Shown here in pieces: positions 14,001 through 29,059 of a stretch of 64,000 nt of DNA; position 1 is the first letter of the stretch, and each line of letters begins with the position of its first letter. The stretch lies in assembly GCA_029948255.1 (NCBI GenBank), contig JALIZF010001782.1, forward strand, positions 121,001 to 185,000, given 5' to 3'. The notes beneath the pieces are model-generated. The model ran no database searches. It saw nothing but the letters and a program-made list of their open reading frames with translations, and was not told the DNA's origin. The position numbers and the translations under genes are program-made. Source of the stretch: Telmatactis stephensoni. Lineage: Eukaryota > Cnidaria > Anthozoa > Actiniaria > Isophelliidae.

Positions 14001-17000
14001 TTTGAAATTCACCTCCAGTATTGAAACAGCAAATCCTTCCGCCTTAAACAAAGATTAGTTTTGATATGAACCAGCGCTTCTGCCTTCAAAAAAGAGGAGT
14101 TGAATAACTGACCGTACGAACAATGCTCAGGAAACACAGAAAAAAACTAACGCGCGATGAAAATTAACTTGTTTCAAAATTAAAAAAACCCTATGAAAGA
14201 TTCAATTATTAGCATCGTGCTGTTTAAAATTTGCTGAAGAGGGGAGTTTGGCTAATTGTGTTTCGCTCTGGCCACTTGAATCTGTAAATTGGAGAGTAAA
14301 TGCGAGTTATTTTCGAGTTCTAAGTGGTTCGAGTTTGAAATAAAGATTTTGCGTATTTAATTTCAAGCTGACAACGGACTACTTTCCTCTTTTTCTCGCA
14401 AATGAAAACTCGTCGGAGCTTAAATTTAAATGTTGCAGCTGGTTAGGTCTTTTGTCTGTAAAACTGATGGTATTATCCCTGTTAATAAAGCAAAATTAAT
14501 CAAAAGTACAACGCTATTGTTTACACTCCCCCAATACTACCGTCTAAAAGAGAGCCTGTTTTTTTCTTTTGAAAGCTAATAGGTTATTCAAAGCAAACAT
14601 TCGAAGCGTAGAAGTAGAAGCATTTACACATTCGCAGTCATTACCAAGGATAATTTTTCTTCAAGACAAATTTGTCAAAAAAGTCATCTAAAAGCACCTA
14701 TCACGAGGTAAAGGAATCTCATTTCCTATCATTTGGTTTTAAACGAAAAGCCATTTGCGAACCAGAGACTGGCTTGTTAGTGGGTTTAAAACGATTGAGT
14801 TGTTCACCTGCTCCCCGGTTTACGATAAACACTGCAATCATTTACAATTCTAACAAAATTGGCCTGTCATTGAAGGTGATTTAAACTGTGCTGGGTAAGA
14901 GCGATTGACTTGCAAAAGTATTGGAGACAGTTGCGAATTTATAATAACTTACTCTAATTCGTAGAAATCAATCACTCCCACCATAAAGATACATCCAAAA
15001 TAACAATAAAACTACAAAAAACGTCTATATAGTAACAATAAACAAATTTAAACAACTTTCTCAACAACAACTTTCGAAAAATCACCTCGACTAACTTATT
15101 GAAAAATTCTGTTACATACATACACTATTTATCTTTTTATTATTTGATTCTTCAAAGGATATTTTATTTTTTCGTTTCATTCCGGAAAAATACTCGCCTG
15201 AAAATGCCGGCTTCTTTAAAAGAATTGATTAAAAACTTAACTCGATTTGAAATTGATAAAAATGTCTGTTTAAATACGCGATTAAGCCATAAGTAATTCC
15301 CTTTTTCTATTCAGTGATCAGAGTTGCGCAAGACTTCATTCATTCCCACTAATTTGAAAAACGATAATTGGGTTTGAATGGTAAGAAAGTGTTTGGACCT
15401 AAGAGTACCGTTAACTGCGGATAGTTAGCATTATATGGCTGTTTATAACAATAGAGTTAGGTTCTCAAAAGAACTTCTAACCGTAAGTACGAACATTAAA
15501 TTAAAAGAAAAAAATTGAAAAAAAAAAAAAAAAAAAAAAAAAAGAAGAGCTCTTACAATAAATTAAATGAAATAAAGTGAAGATATCATGTTATTTTTTG
15601 ACCCTATATTATTGGGCGGTCCGAAGATTTTAACTTCTGTTTAATTTCTAAATTGGACGTTTTAACACCATATTACTGACGACAAGAAGACCAAAAGAAC
15701 AAGACTTCCAAGAGTCAATCCACGTCTTGTATATCTGTCACTTTGCCTCCAGGGATGGAGTCTCTTATGTCATTAGCGATAGCAGCAGACTACCGAACTA
15801 CTATCTTACTGGCTCCCTCAGACACACTGTTTGTATTTCATGATTTTTGTATCGCGATTGAAATGACGAATATCAGAATTAATATGACAATTCCATCTTA
15901 TCTTTCCAGTTGGTAATCGACTTCAAACATATTGCCCGCTTCTTGCATGATCTTACCAATAAGTCACAACTTCTTAGCGCCTGTAAATTCATGAAGGGTT
16001 TTTATGTAAATATACATGATATGCAAAAGCATTTTCATACATTTTAAATGAAACTACTTGCAGTCTTTTTCAGAAGGTCAACTTTTGCCATTGAGTTTTT
16101 ATCCTTGCCTAAGTCAATGAACTTACAGTTAGCACAGATCCGAAGAACGTAGTCCAACTACTCTTTGGTCCGAGGAAACAGAGCAAGCGGCTTTGAAACA
16201 TTTCGCATGTTCAATTTAAATTCTGCTGTGATATTTTCTAAGATTTGTTTACCTTATCAGTTAGAGGATCAAAAGAATCGACATCGTTTTTTTTTTTATT
16301 CGAAGTAGTAGCTAAAAGCAGCCGCTTGCCTTTTCAGGAACCAGTGATGGGGGACATTTTATTATGGGAAAATTACCGTTTCTGACCTAAAGGCGAATTT
16401 TATCGTTTTCATTCCAATTAAATGCGTACGAATCTGTCCTATTTAGTCTTCAAAAACGGACGGACTATGGCTGGAAAGTACGTCAACTTGTGAACAGAAA
16501 TGTATTGGTTAAGTTGAGTCTTCCTTCTTATTGAGATAAAGTCAGAGAATCACTGAATGATTTTTTTTTTTTTTTTTTTTTGTTTTTACAAATAAGCTTA
16601 ATGATATTCAAATTGCAACACCCAAAATGGTTGCAGCAATTTTGTTTTACCGGCAAATATTTGGCTGATATTTACTCACGTAATAAGATTAGACAGTCTG
16701 TGCTAAGTTTAGAGAGGCGAGTCTAATAAACAGCTACCAATAAAACGTCAGCTTGTCCATCAGTGTGTCCAGTAAAAAAAATGATCTCTTGGAGTACTTT
16801 CTAAAATACTTCTTTAATGTACAATTATTCATTCATATAAAGTAAATATCGCCAAGACGGACAGCAGGTAAAGCAAAAGAGTGTCGTTTGGCGATCCAGA
16901 CAAGACTAAATTCTTTGAAAAATCATGTTTTAAAAAAGAAGATCATTGTGCGGTGTTCAAATCTCCTTTAGATTCGTTAGGGCATTTCCATCTACTAAAT

Positions 17001-20000
17001 TGGAAGACTTAGAACGCACAGTTAAGAATGCCTTCCGTGTAATAAAAGACTTTAATTATTAGTCAGCTCTTTGCATTGTTCCTTTTTGGGTAGTCTTTTG
17101 ACAATCAAGTTAAGCTTTCAAGTCGAGAACTTGGCCTCGGCTGGCTAGATAAGGTACCATTCTCTGTAAAGATGTTATCATGTGTTAGGTAGAGTTTGAC
17201 ATGTTAACGAGCGTTTATAGTGTTAAGTAAGCGACTATAAGGGGCAAAAAGCTCTGTTTAAGCCAATTATATTAATCATTTATCAGGCAAAGGAAAGCAA
17301 TATCGCCTCTTTAAAGTTTAGTATACCATGCTGTATTGAATTAGCTATTGTGACAGATTGTTTAGGACTGAAAATTATCGAGTACTTGAAACGGTCTACG
17401 CTTCGCAGTCCCTTCGAATATAGTTGATCCTCTGATAACTCGCCTCAAATATTAGTGTTCGGCGAAAGAACAATAAAGCTTCACGTCTCTTTTTGCCGAG
17501 AAAATCAACCAAATGGTGGAAAATTTGCCAAGAATGGATGAGAAATAAACCTAGGTAGAGGCTTAGCGCACTGGCCAATTGTACAAGCTTTAATTTTGAG
17601 ATAAGTCGTAGTTTTCACGCTTGGTATTGTAAGCTACTATTCATAAACTAAACAAAAGCGCACAACTGAACTTGTATTTTTTGAATTTGAATGGAAGCTG
17701 TGTCAGTTAAGGGCGTCTGTTAGGTTTTGGTATGAATTAAAAAGCATCGTAACGGTTAGAAGTAAACAAAACGAGAATTTTCTAGCTTTCTATAGCAGGT
17801 GAACGCATTGAAGGAAGCCGAAAAAGTGAAAGCGCAATCGAGCTCATCTGTTTCTCAAAACCCTAAAATAAGAATACAAAGAAAGAAAATACTTCATTAC
17901 TTCTGTACAACGTCGATATATTATTTCCCTTCATAGAATTCTTGCTGTACGAAACAACAAAATTGAATTAATCAAGAATTATTGTTTTGAATTCACAATC
18001 GCATAAATCGACTTCAACACACAAGTGACCATCTGAATGTTGTCAGCTGCAGATAGATGAAGTTGAATTAAAAATTATCATTTCGGCCTCTCTTCAACTA
18101 AGCATTAAAAACTTTATTGTAAATATATGTGTTGTTGATAAGAGGTGGATTGCGCTATACTTAGGTACGAACGATGCTGGGTATCTCGCTCAAGCCTGAG
18201 GCATTTGGTAAATGAATTACACTACAAAACCCTTTATGCGACTAATGTATCGTTTGTGAAAGTGAGAAGAACATTAACTTTACTGTAATAAATATCAAAA
18301 CTCCCCTCCAAAAAGCAAAACCCAAAAAAAAAAGGTAGGAAAAAGAAAAGAGAAAAGAGAAAAAGAGAAAACTGAAAGAGAAAGGAAAAAAGAAAAACGT
18401 ACAATTTGTCAGTGCGTCTTCGCCAAGACTGAATTTTACAATTCAAACACAAGAAAAACAGCAGGGAAATAAACCGATTTTTCTCGGTGAAATCTCATTT
18501 GGAGCTTTGCCTGCATTGTCAAAAATTGAGAAAAATGAAGTTCGAAGCCGCGCTATTTTTTACTCAGGCCGTGAGACAACACTAAAATTTACCTCGCTGA
18601 CAACCTCCTCATCATGAAAATAGTATATTATTTAGCCAAGAAAACCGCTGCAGTATCTTAACTCCTATTTTTAAGCTTGAATAATCTTTTTAATTAGTTT
18701 TCGCGGAATTAATAACTTCGCACTCCATGCTTTGACAATCAAATGAAATCTTGGCAACGGCTTGAATTTGGCAACTCATGACTTATTGAAGACTTGCTAA
18801 TACAGTAGTTATGTCTTTAGTTTTTAAAAGTGTAAAACTTATAGCATTCATCAGTACTCACAGTTTTTGATATATCCGATAATTTACTAGCAGTTAGAAA
18901 ATCATTTACTTAAAGGAGTTGTTCTCTGAGACAAAAGCACTTGTGACTCGGTGGTGGTCGAGTTCAATTCACTCACTCAATCAGAAAACCATTTATACAT
19001 ACGGAGCCAATAATTTTCAACTCAAAAAAATCATCTTTTTACCAGCTATATATAAATTTTCCGACCTGTTTGTCACACCATAGACTTGAATTGGAGTATA
19101 GTTTTTTGTTTTTGTTTTTTTCTTTTTTGTCTTGTTGAAAACGGCAGGAACACTTTTGGGAGTCAAGAGAGATGCACCTACGTTGACTTGCACTTCAAAG
19201 AAATCTCACAAACTATCAGCTACTAAATGTCAAGAGCTAAGTGCTGATACTTGAAAGCAAGATGAATGGGGAGGGTGTTAAATTGCGAGGAGAATTATTA
19301 ATAATTAAGGTAGCTGTTCCACACCTTGTATACTATGTTCGCCGTGTGTCAGATAAATGCAATTAACTTGGGAGCATCATTTCCAGTGTATGAATGAGAC
19401 TGCATGAACTCAATTCATGTTTAATATTCATGATTTTTTTCATTTTAAACAACAACAACAATAGATAAACTGATAAAGTTCTAAATCGTTGTATTTTTTG
19501 TAAAAAAAACCTTGAAGACCACCTTGAATCTTTGTACAACACAGTCGAATTTTGCTGTTTTGATCATAAGGCTGCATCATCTATAGCTAAAAAGAGTAAA
19601 ATATATAATTCATGAGTACAGATTAATCTAATACATTCACTGGAAATGACTTGAAGAACGTTCAAAAACATCCAACTGGATATAACCGGGATTATACTGC
19701 TTTTCCAGAAGCACAAAAAGTGAAATATAGCAGTAAAGTATTAGTGTGAGCACTCGGGGAGTTTGTGATTGAATGTGGTCAGTAATCCAGCCATTAGCCA
19801 CAAATAACCACCGCATCAGATGTGCCAAGTAACCACATCTCTACGACGATGACTTCACTCACGCAAGCTATACCCCTCAAGGCTATTTTTATTTGTTATT
19901 TTTTTGTCCATTTTACGATAGGCATCAGAATGCCTCAAATCACTCATCCAGTTTTGATAAGTAAAAAGGGTCAAAAGGTAAATTGCACGTTTTAGGCGGT

Positions 20001-20654
20001 TTTACACAAGCAGCTAGTATCATCAAATGCCATATACTGAACAATAATGATAAAGTGTTTTTAAGGCTTTTGTCTGGGCGGAGTCGTGTTGTACGTTGTT
20101 AATGATTACCATTTAGGTTACGCTGACTGAAGTACACCTTGTTTTTAACTTATGATAACGATCTGTTAAAAGCTTATTGTTAGCACTAGGTATACGTTTG
20201 AAAAAAGGGGGAACTCTGATAATACGAACTCCACAGGAATTAGAACATGTAGTTGAGCGAGTGGATAATCTATCTTCATAATAAAAGAAAACTTAATTGT
20301 ATAGCTAACATGTCTACATTATAAGTACATACTTTGGTACTTTCGTTGCAGTATTTATTTTTATCATAAAATTAAACCCTAAAAAGCAAGAAATCACAAC
20401 TTAATTTCAAAACTCAATTAATATTTGGATATTTTGCAAATAATTTGATCGAATTGGACATATGATTTTATCAATATTTCACTATAAAATGGATTTGAAA
20501 CATAAAATTACAATTCCATTTAAATAATCTACCAACCAACAATCTATCTCTTTTATTCCGCCACCTTCTTCCATTCCTCCATCCAACATCCAACAATCCA
20601 TCCCTTCGTTCGTAGCAATGCTGGTGAATGGTTCATTGCTCAATTATCAATTAT
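11023..20654. other. gene-free stretch upstream of RNF220
   Basis: No convincing coding exon on either strand. The first few hundred bases presumably contain the RNF220 promoter and 5' UTR (an A-rich leader directly precedes the ATG at 11022), but no core promoter motif can be assigned. The stretch contains homopolymers (A run near 15519-15543, T run near 16561-16581) and an A/G-rich patch near 18320-18400. Small ORFs here lack family resemblance. Confidence 0.5.
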
Positions 20655-20809
<155 letters not shown>

Positions 20810-21418
20810 ACATATCTATTAATTCATCTATCCAATTAGTCCATTCGTTCATTCGTTCGTTCTCTCCCTTCCTCTTTATTTTCTTTGTTTGTTCGTTTCA
20901 GTCTTCCTTCATTAAGTCAGTTTCTGTTCTCATATTAACGTCACCAACTCCAGCCAAATTACTGACTTAGTTCCGAAAGAAACTCGAGCACGTTTAATCA
21001 AGCACTTGCAACAACCAGCAAAAGAAATATCTTGACAGTTTTGCCAAAGTACTTTCAGTATAGCTTTGATGAGTGCAGTAATCGAATTGACATCTTTCAG
21101 GTAATTCATCTCGGGGAGACATGATATTACTCCTGTATATTTTGACACAATCTTTGTTTTGATCCGAGGAAATAAATCTTAGACTGAGATAAATGATTTA
21201 TGTTGTCGCTCTAGAGACTCTCGAACTTTAAAGTGCTAAGGAGAAGAAAGGTGAAGTAAAAGGTTTATGAATAAAAAGACTGAATGACTGGAAGTATCAA
21301 AGAAGGAAACGATTAAGCAAAACTGGTGTATATGTATCAAATCTCGATTTGTATCTGGTAACTGATGAGTTCTGTTTTCAAATGATTTCTCTGTCGATGC
21401 TGTTGTTTTGCGTCGCTT

Positions 21419-21720
21419 TTAGTTGTTGTTAATTGTTGTTGTTGTTGAAGTGGTGGTGGTGGTTGATCGATGTTGCTGATGCGCGATAATGATCATGATA
21501 ATGCGTGAGTGATGATGATAATGATTATGTTGATGATGATGATGTTGATCAATGATGTTGACGGTGACAATGATGTAATAAACTATGGTCATGATGATGA
21601 TGATGATAACCGATGGCAGAAGTGATAAAGCAATGATGATAATAATAATGTTGGTCATATATATTAATAGTAGTTTGATGATAATGACGATGATTATCCT
21701 GATCATAAAAATGTCTTATA
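21419..21720. repeat. GAT/GTT-rich degenerate simple repeat
   Basis: Dense GATGAT, GTTGTT and ATAATG triplets with interruptions. The histidine- or isoleucine-rich frames on the minus strand come from this low complexity. Confidence 0.8.
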
Positions 21721-21986
21721 ATTTTGTATCCTGTTGTCGATGTTCCAAGACTCAAAGCTATATATTGGAGTACATTGATGCCACAGTGTCTGAAAAATGC
21801 CGGATAAATCTGGAAGACTGAAGACTTATTGACATAACAACAAGAGATGAATCTGTAGATATAGCGATACAAAGAAAAATGAATCAACGCGACATATGAT
21901 TAACACAAACCGTTCTTTCTAGATACGTATACTGATTTTGTCATTTCATTTCATTCCAGCCATTATTTATATATGTTAGTTCTTAC

Positions 21987-22182
21987 AGGGTCCCCTATAG
22001 CCTTGGCAAAATGAAATCACGCAAAAATATCTGGCCTTTTCACACGTCACGGATAGTTAAAAGATCTATCTCTTTCACGTTAAAAAAAAAAGAAAAAAAA
22101 AATCAAAAGTTCCTTTCACGTGGACGCAAAAAGATTTTAGACCTTAAGGCACGTTTCACGCAAAAGGTATAGGGGACGACCC
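21987..22182. mobile_element. MITE foldback with GGGTCCCCTATA ends
   Basis: The left end GGGTCCCCTATAGCCTT is inverted at the right as AAAGGTATAGGGGACGACCC. The interior has an A-rich core and repeated TTTCACG motifs. About 196 bp, without coding capacity. Confidence 0.65.
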
Positions 22183-25100
22183 CTATCTTACTGTCCCTCC
22201 CTACATGACATGGCACTTCGATTCATCGTATACCTTAGAATGACCTCTGGTTACAGATTCCTAAAAATTTTCTCGGTATATTGCATCCCCTTGGAAGAAA
22301 TTGCCTTCAGTAACCAAAAAGATTGATTGTCATTAAATGTGATACTAAATGTGTTAAGGACTTGAATAAGTTAAATGTGTCGAAGGACTTTCTAAATCAA
22401 GTACAAAGTACTCTTGTGAGATGCACGGAAAGTAGAGCAAAAATAAAGAATCAAAGAATGGAAATGGGTGGTTTTTAGTGAAATATTTGATCAAATGATA
22501 ACTTTGATTAAAATAATTAACTAAATCTGTATTTGCAAAAACGCCCATATATATAAAGCAGCAACAGCTAATTTTCTTCAATAAAACATCAATTTTGTAC
22601 ACTGTTCAAGTGAACCGTACAACAGATTGTAGCTTGTCAGTTTATGAAATTTAAAGTATCCAAAGCTTAGTTTCAAGTTAAACGAGGCCGCATTATTCGG
22701 ATGAAAACAGTCAAATAGACCACCATGCTAAATTAACGCACAGAAGAATGAACTTCAGCCTGGATGCGAAATGTGATGCAAAGATTTTCTGAAAAGGTGA
22801 TAATCTGACAATCCTGCTATAAAATATACTATTAAATAGTTTTTGACGATACCTTGGGAGTTGGGAGAGTTTATATATATAATTGAATTCTGGCGGGAAA
22901 AGATACTCAAATTCTTTTTATTTTTTTCAACATCTATCAAGGATTTTGCATGACGAGTTTGCCGGGCTTGCGAATATCAACTGAATATATAGAGGATTTT
23001 GTTTTGGATTTTAGCATTACTCATGTTCTTAAACATCTGCATGCAATTCTAAAGAATGCACTCAGTTTGTGAGAAAACCAAAAATGAAAAACGTTTCAAT
23101 GCGATACAATATGCTTGAGCCATTGCTACTGAAGTTGACGTACGTTCTAAATCCAACTCCGTGGTATCCTTTTTTATATTCCAAGATTCCTATTTTTAAA
23201 ACTCTTATTTTAAATAAATACAACAGGCAATTAAAAAGGGGTAAAAATGATACTTTTAGGGGAATGAAGTATCGCCTATAAGCGAGCACATTTGAATCTA
23301 CTTTGCCTCGAGCTGTTAAACGATCCACCATCTCAGTCCCAGTCACACGATTAAAGCCAATATACAATCATTTTCTTCGACTTCTCTGAGACAATAAGTC
23401 GTCTTTATTTCCTTCTCCAAAAATCGATTTAAAAACAATCACCAATTCTAGCCTTAGTGACTCTGCGTTTAAAACATGTTTATCTTGTAACAAGTCCGCG
23501 TTTAGCTACAATTGACCAGATGCCAGAAGTCAAGAATTAGTATCTTTTTTAAGTGCTAAGGAAAATTCCAGCAGCTTGGTCATGACTGTTATCGAAATAA
23601 TATCATCTTAAAACTCTCCGGCTAAGTTTTTAGTGATCTGAGTTTACGTCTTGGCTTTTAGGTTCTTGATTGTCGATAGTATGTTTGTCATATCTACACT
23701 TTTGAGATGCCGACACCTCACCCCCAAAACCCTTACGGGCAGTAATTATGGGGTCCAAGAAATGCCTTAACGTCAACATTACTGACAGAGTTTTTACTCA
23801 AATGAAAATATTTAACTTGGAAACCATTTACGAGCGTCTAAAAAGGTGAGTTATTTCCTCTGTGAATAAGCTAACTAAAGCACTAATCACAGTCAGCGTG
23901 TAAATGGTTTTTACAGCTACCAAAGGACAACACAGGTGCATTTATTTAACAAGACATTCAATCAAGACACCAAGTGTACATTAAAACATTCGTTTACTTT
24001 TCTACTGTCAGTTCAACACATCGATACATTAAGTATTTATAGATTTATACCTGTTATAGAATATCAAAAACCAAACAAAACCACTGGAGAAATATACCCG
24101 GTTTTAGTCTGCGAAAAAAGGTGTGGCCGACTAGCTTTAGTTGGTGAAGGATTCTTCTCGCCAAGACATTAAGTCCACAAAATCAATTTCATACAACCCC
24201 GACTGATTTCAAATAAACATTTGATTAGATTTCCTACCGGGTAGAGAAGTCGATTGTACAGCTTAGCTGGCGCTACAACTCATATATCCGGCTGCCTTTG
24301 TTAGGTTGTTTACACGGACATGTTGCTGATGTTTAGTTTTAGCGGATCTTTAACTAGTCTTGACCTCTGCAATTGGTCTCACTTAAACATCCGATCATGT
24401 AATCCAAATATTGATAGCTGCGGGAGGAAAAAAGGGGGAAATATTTGTATGTGAGCGTTAGTTACGTGTATTTCTAGCAGTCACCGTCGAATTGTTTTAT
24501 TATCGGTATTTGACACGAATCATAGGCGTTCCGTATTCATCTGTGCTCTTTTTTGTCCCGAGTTTTTGCTTTCCCGGAAAGTCGTGATAAAACATACAAT
24601 CATTTCACTCCCAAAGTTATCAACAAAACCCTAGCTAGAAACAAATGAAGGATAAAGAGTTGGACAATTAAACAAGCCGCAAAACCTAGTAGAACTGAAC
24701 TCCGTGATTATTTTTGGGAAAAGACAAACTACAAAATTGTTTTCTTAGTGTGACATTTTAAAGCAGCGTCCTGCACTTTTGAAAAATTAAAATGATCTGA
24801 CATGAATCACGTTTTTCCTTAGACAGTGATTTTTTGTCATTTTTCACGAGACAGTACTTAATATATCGTGGCACGTGTTGGAAGGGTTTTGTGTGTGTTT
24901 AAAACGTTTATCGTGAGGCACTATCCGTAAAACGCTTTTATTTTGACAAATGCTTTCCGTGAAAAAAAAATTGTGAATTAAACTCTATTCTTTGGCCTTT
25001 TTCATTTCGTGAATAAACGTGCTTCTAAACACAACCTGAGCAAGAGGAAGATAGTATAAATCGCGAAATCCTGTTTAAAAAAGAGATTACACAAAAACCG

Positions 25101-26238
25101 TTTTGATTTTTCCTCATAATCTTCGCTAGATTCTTTATTTTATCATAGGCCGGCGTGATAAGGCAGAAATAGCCATTTTATACTGGTACAAGTGGCCAAA
25201 AAATTAGCCGCAATGCCATAGCTACGTGGACTATGAACCAATATATGCCACTGCATGAAAAGCTCTCTGACTCCGGCGTTTCTTTAATAGATTGAACGTG
25301 TGGTAAACTTGGCTGTAATGTAATTTCAGTTTAACAGCATTACCGTTATTTGACTATAAAATTCAATGCGCTAGACATTGTAGGAGCCAGGATTATTGTC
25401 GTTCATTTGATTACATTATTATTACAGTATTTAGCACAGTTTTTAAAGATATATCTACAGTACGTATTAATATGAATCCCTCATCAAGATTTTTTTTTCA
25501 TGTCTTAGATTTACTTCTAAAACTGAACTGAAAGATTTCAGAATTAACGCGTGTAAAAATACGCATCGTGTCACGCCGAAATAAACTAAAATATTATTTA
25601 AACCAAATATATACTATTGAAATAATATATACAGTTTCATACATTGGAACTCGAATCATCAAGTCAATCATATATAGATTTATTGCTGTTTTTATCCAGA
25701 TAGAGTTAAAGCGTCTTTAAAGTATTTATATATAACCCGGTGTATGGTTGACTGATGAAAAGCAAGAGAGTAAATGGCATTGCAAAGAAGAAACATTTTT
25801 CTAGTAGATATGTAACACTAGGCATGCAGCAGAATTAGCCAGTAGGTCATCTTTAATCTTTTAAAAGCTCCTTGAGGCATTGATATATAATCCTTTTAAA
25901 ATTGTTTCCCCCTAAGATTCAAAATATCTTTCATTACATTCCTAATGTACGTACAGAGAAAGTTTCTCTTCAAGCAGCTGCAGAAGCTTGCAAAAATTCA
26001 GCCAATCGCAAGCAATTAGGTACGTTTTGCCACTTAAGGCTTTGTGGATGGTCTTTTGAGCATCAGTTTAACTTGGAATGCCAAGGAAAGAAAAGGAATA
26101 TTAAAAAGTCAGAGAAAAAGAAACGGGGCAAAAAGAACAAAAAAGGAAAAGAAAAAGTAGAAAGGGACCGTTTGCTTTCGGCATTTCAATTTGAGCCTTG
26201 CGACTAGTATTATATTGTATCGTGGTCTCTTGGTGGTC
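22183..26238. other. gene-free stretch
   Basis: AT-rich, with no exon-like frame showing a recognisable domain. Frames of 60-100 codons occur near 23062-23367 and 25902-26207. Their composition and lack of splice-flanked continuity argue against genes. Confidence 0.45.
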
Positions 26239-26368
26239 TTAGAGAAGTTTTCGTATGAGTGTTAGTACCGCAATGTCTATAAAACATTCGAAATTCCTGC
26301 CGTAACCGTACCGTGCATTGACCGTAACTGGTATGGTCAGTTTCCCACTCATACGAAAACCGCTCTAA
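26239..26368. mobile_element. MITE, TTAGAG...GTTTTCGTATGAGTG family
   Basis: The left end TTAGAGAAGTTTTCGTATGAG is inverted at the right as CTCATACGAAAACCGCTCTAA. Related ends occur at 46810-46986. An interior stretch (AATGTCTATAAA..CATTC..AAATTCCTGC) recurs near 40550-40585, a decayed relative. Confidence 0.75.
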
Positions 26369-26929
26369 TAAATTGCCACATATGACACAGGTAACCTAAA
26401 CTATAGTATTCATAGCGCGCGTCAGCGTGTAAAACGCCCTCTGAAACAGAGCCAGGAGTGCCTGTGGTTTGTTCGCTCAATTATTCATTCGTTCGTGTTG
26501 ATTCATGCATCCTTTCATTCATTCTTTCATTCATTCGTTCGCTTCACAGAACAAGGTGAGGCTTGATAAGAAGAAGACAAATGTACGTACCTTTAATTAC
26601 TCAAATGAGTTTATATTGACGGGGCACTATATTGGCAGGAATATGAGGACAGAGTGCTATTAAAGTTAGAAACAAAGAAGACTATGAAAATCTCTCACGA
26701 ACCACGTTTACGATACAAACCAGTCAAGTGAAAATCGGTAACATATTCAAGAAATAAATAGAACAAAATTTGAATAAATTAATAATGATGTATGATGTAT
26801 TTAGTATGTTAGAACAGATTGCAAAAAAAAAAAAGATAAATGAAAATACCCCCCAAAATCCCCAAAATGCTAAATTCTAAGTATCAAGAAGTCGAAAAAG
26901 AAAACAGAGAGTACAAAGGAAGGGAAAAA

Positions 26930-27262
26930 AGGGAAAAAAAGAAAAACAGTCCGACCTACACAGGGCTCGAATCTGTAACCCTTAAATTGGACCCCCCGGA
27001 AATGGGCAAAGAATAACTAGATAATCGAAAAAAAGTAAAAAGCTAAAAAGGAAATTTGGGACTGATTCTCCCGAGACATTCAAAGAAGCTGAGACATCGA
27101 ATCGACTTACGTTACGGATGAAGATTTCGGCCCCATCCACGCTATCCCGGTGCTACATAAAACAGTTGTCTTAGCCCGAAGGCCAGGGAGGGAGACGATA
27201 TCCGGACCCTAATCCATACCTTTAGATATCACCTTAAACCGCTGCGCTATCTAGACACTTAA
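26930..27262 (-). mobile_element. tRNA-derived SINE-like unit
   Basis: Read on the minus strand from ~27262, the start contains TAGCGCAGCGG, matching the RNA polymerase III A box (TRGCNNAGYNGG). About 40 bp later comes GGTCCGGATATC, an imperfect B box. The spacing is tRNA-like but no cloverleaf forms, so this is a SINE head and not a tRNA gene. The downstream limit is uncertain. A second B-box-like GGCTCGAATCTG on the plus strand near 26962 may belong to another copy. Confidence 0.4.
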
Positions 27263-28299
27263 TGATTCTAATGTCTAATCGGGGTAGTCTATTCGGCGAA
27301 GTTTCATTGTGATGCTAATAGACTGTTCCAAACCCTTGGGGAAATAGGAGAACCAATCAAAGTCCAGTAACCATAAGAATGATTTCAACAATAAACATAG
27401 GAAAGAGTAAATAAAATAATAAATTTCCGTGAACATTTCTAAGTGCATAAGGGTTCTTTACAAAGTCAATTGAGAAGTTACGCCAATGATTGTTTATGGA
27501 TTTTACGGTTTTCTCTTTTGCTGGATGATCATCAAAACTAATTTCCCATTTCAAGAACAATCTTCAGGCAAGTTTGAAGGCTTAAAACGTCAGTAAAGTT
27601 AAGTACTTTAAACAATTTTAAAATTTGGATAATTCCTACAAGCTTGTTAGTTAGTTGATTCTACGCGTAAGAAGCCCATACAAATTCAGCTTAGACTAAA
27701 ATGTACCTTCTTTATCAATTAAAGCCCTTGGCTTTAATTTAAAGGCTTGGTTCGCACTGTCAAGACCTCGGTCTGATATTTTTCCGTAATAACCGCGCTT
27801 TCGGTTAATAAGAAGTAATTATTAACTCCAAATCTTTATTGGATAAGTTCATTACTGGGCTGCCTGTCGTACACCGAGCATGCAGGTGAGCAAAATGACC
27901 CAAGCGGCCTTTGCAAGCAAGCTTTGTTACTCGAGCTTCCTTGTATAGCCCAAGTGAATGCTATTATAGCGTCTTGTTTTAAACGCCATCTCGCGCAAGC
28001 AAGGGTCTCGAACAGAATGTCTTGATTTTTGACTTTCGGCATTTGATTTCTATTGTTTAGGAGCCTTGCGCGCGCGATGGCAAAGTTACTAAAAATAGCC
28101 TAAGTCGCAACGAACATCGCACTGACATCAATCGTGAGTTTCGCTCTCTTAGTAGTATTATGGTCTCTTGGATCTATTTTATTTTTCACGCACTTGTCAA
28201 AGGTAGCCCGTGTAACCAGGGATAAACTTGGGCTACCCGCTGTAGTCAATATATTGATTGTATTCGTTGAGGTAATGTTACACAATTAAGGCTACAACG

Positions 28300-28470
28300 T
28301 TTGGCGAAAAATGTTGGCGTTAAATGTTGGCGTAGTGTAACCTGGTGCGTAACTACGGCGCATCGTTTCCATCCACATCGTTTCCATCCACATCGTTTCC
28401 ATCAATTTCTTGCAGCCGTGTGTACCATGTTACACTACGACAACTTTTAACGTAACATTGTTACGCTGAA
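28300..28470. repeat. imperfect foldback with internal 15-bp triplicate
   Basis: GTTGGCGTAGTGTAACCTGGT on the left is roughly inverted on the right as ACCATGTTACACTACGACAAC. The loop holds three copies of CATCGTTTCCATCCA (28370-28405). Probably a MITE with a small tandem expansion. Confidence 0.55.
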
Positions 28471-29059
28471 ACTTGCCCAGTATGACGTCATCTTTAAGTA
28501 CGCAAAGAACCCATTCTGCGTCATATTGATTTTACGTTTCAGTAATCTGAAAAAGATTCCCACACTGCTTTATTTCCAGAAAGTGAGTACACTTTCAAAT
28601 CTCACTTTCAAAGTGAGTAGATAAGGAGAAGTCAGTAAATTGAGCATTTAGTTTAGAGTGTAAGAAGGATTTTATAAGTTGGTTTCCTTTGAACAGTTTG
28701 ATGCACATCGCTGGGGCACACCTTTAACCAGGTTTTTAACACACCCATCTAGCTCGCCTAGAGAAAGACATTAAGCTATCAGAACCATTGAAAAAAGAGA
28801 TGTCTACTGGACAAATGTTTAATTACAAAATTACAGAGTTTTACATGTATATATATAAAACAAAAACCAATTTGAATTCCAGAAAATGTACGACTGACAA
28901 AAAATAACTTGAGTACTAGGCTCACAGAGTTAAAATTTAGAGGGGAAGTAATTAAAAAGGGGAATACGATAGGATTAATTTGACTTGCAAATTGTGAACT
29001 GAGAAATGTCAAAGGAAAAGATCAGCAATGAAAGAAAAGTGGAATGTGATAAAAGGAAA

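Noticed and set aside
27198..27262. tRNA gene
   Set aside because: A-box-like and weak B-box-like motifs are present, but acceptor and anticodon stems do not form; better read as a SINE head.
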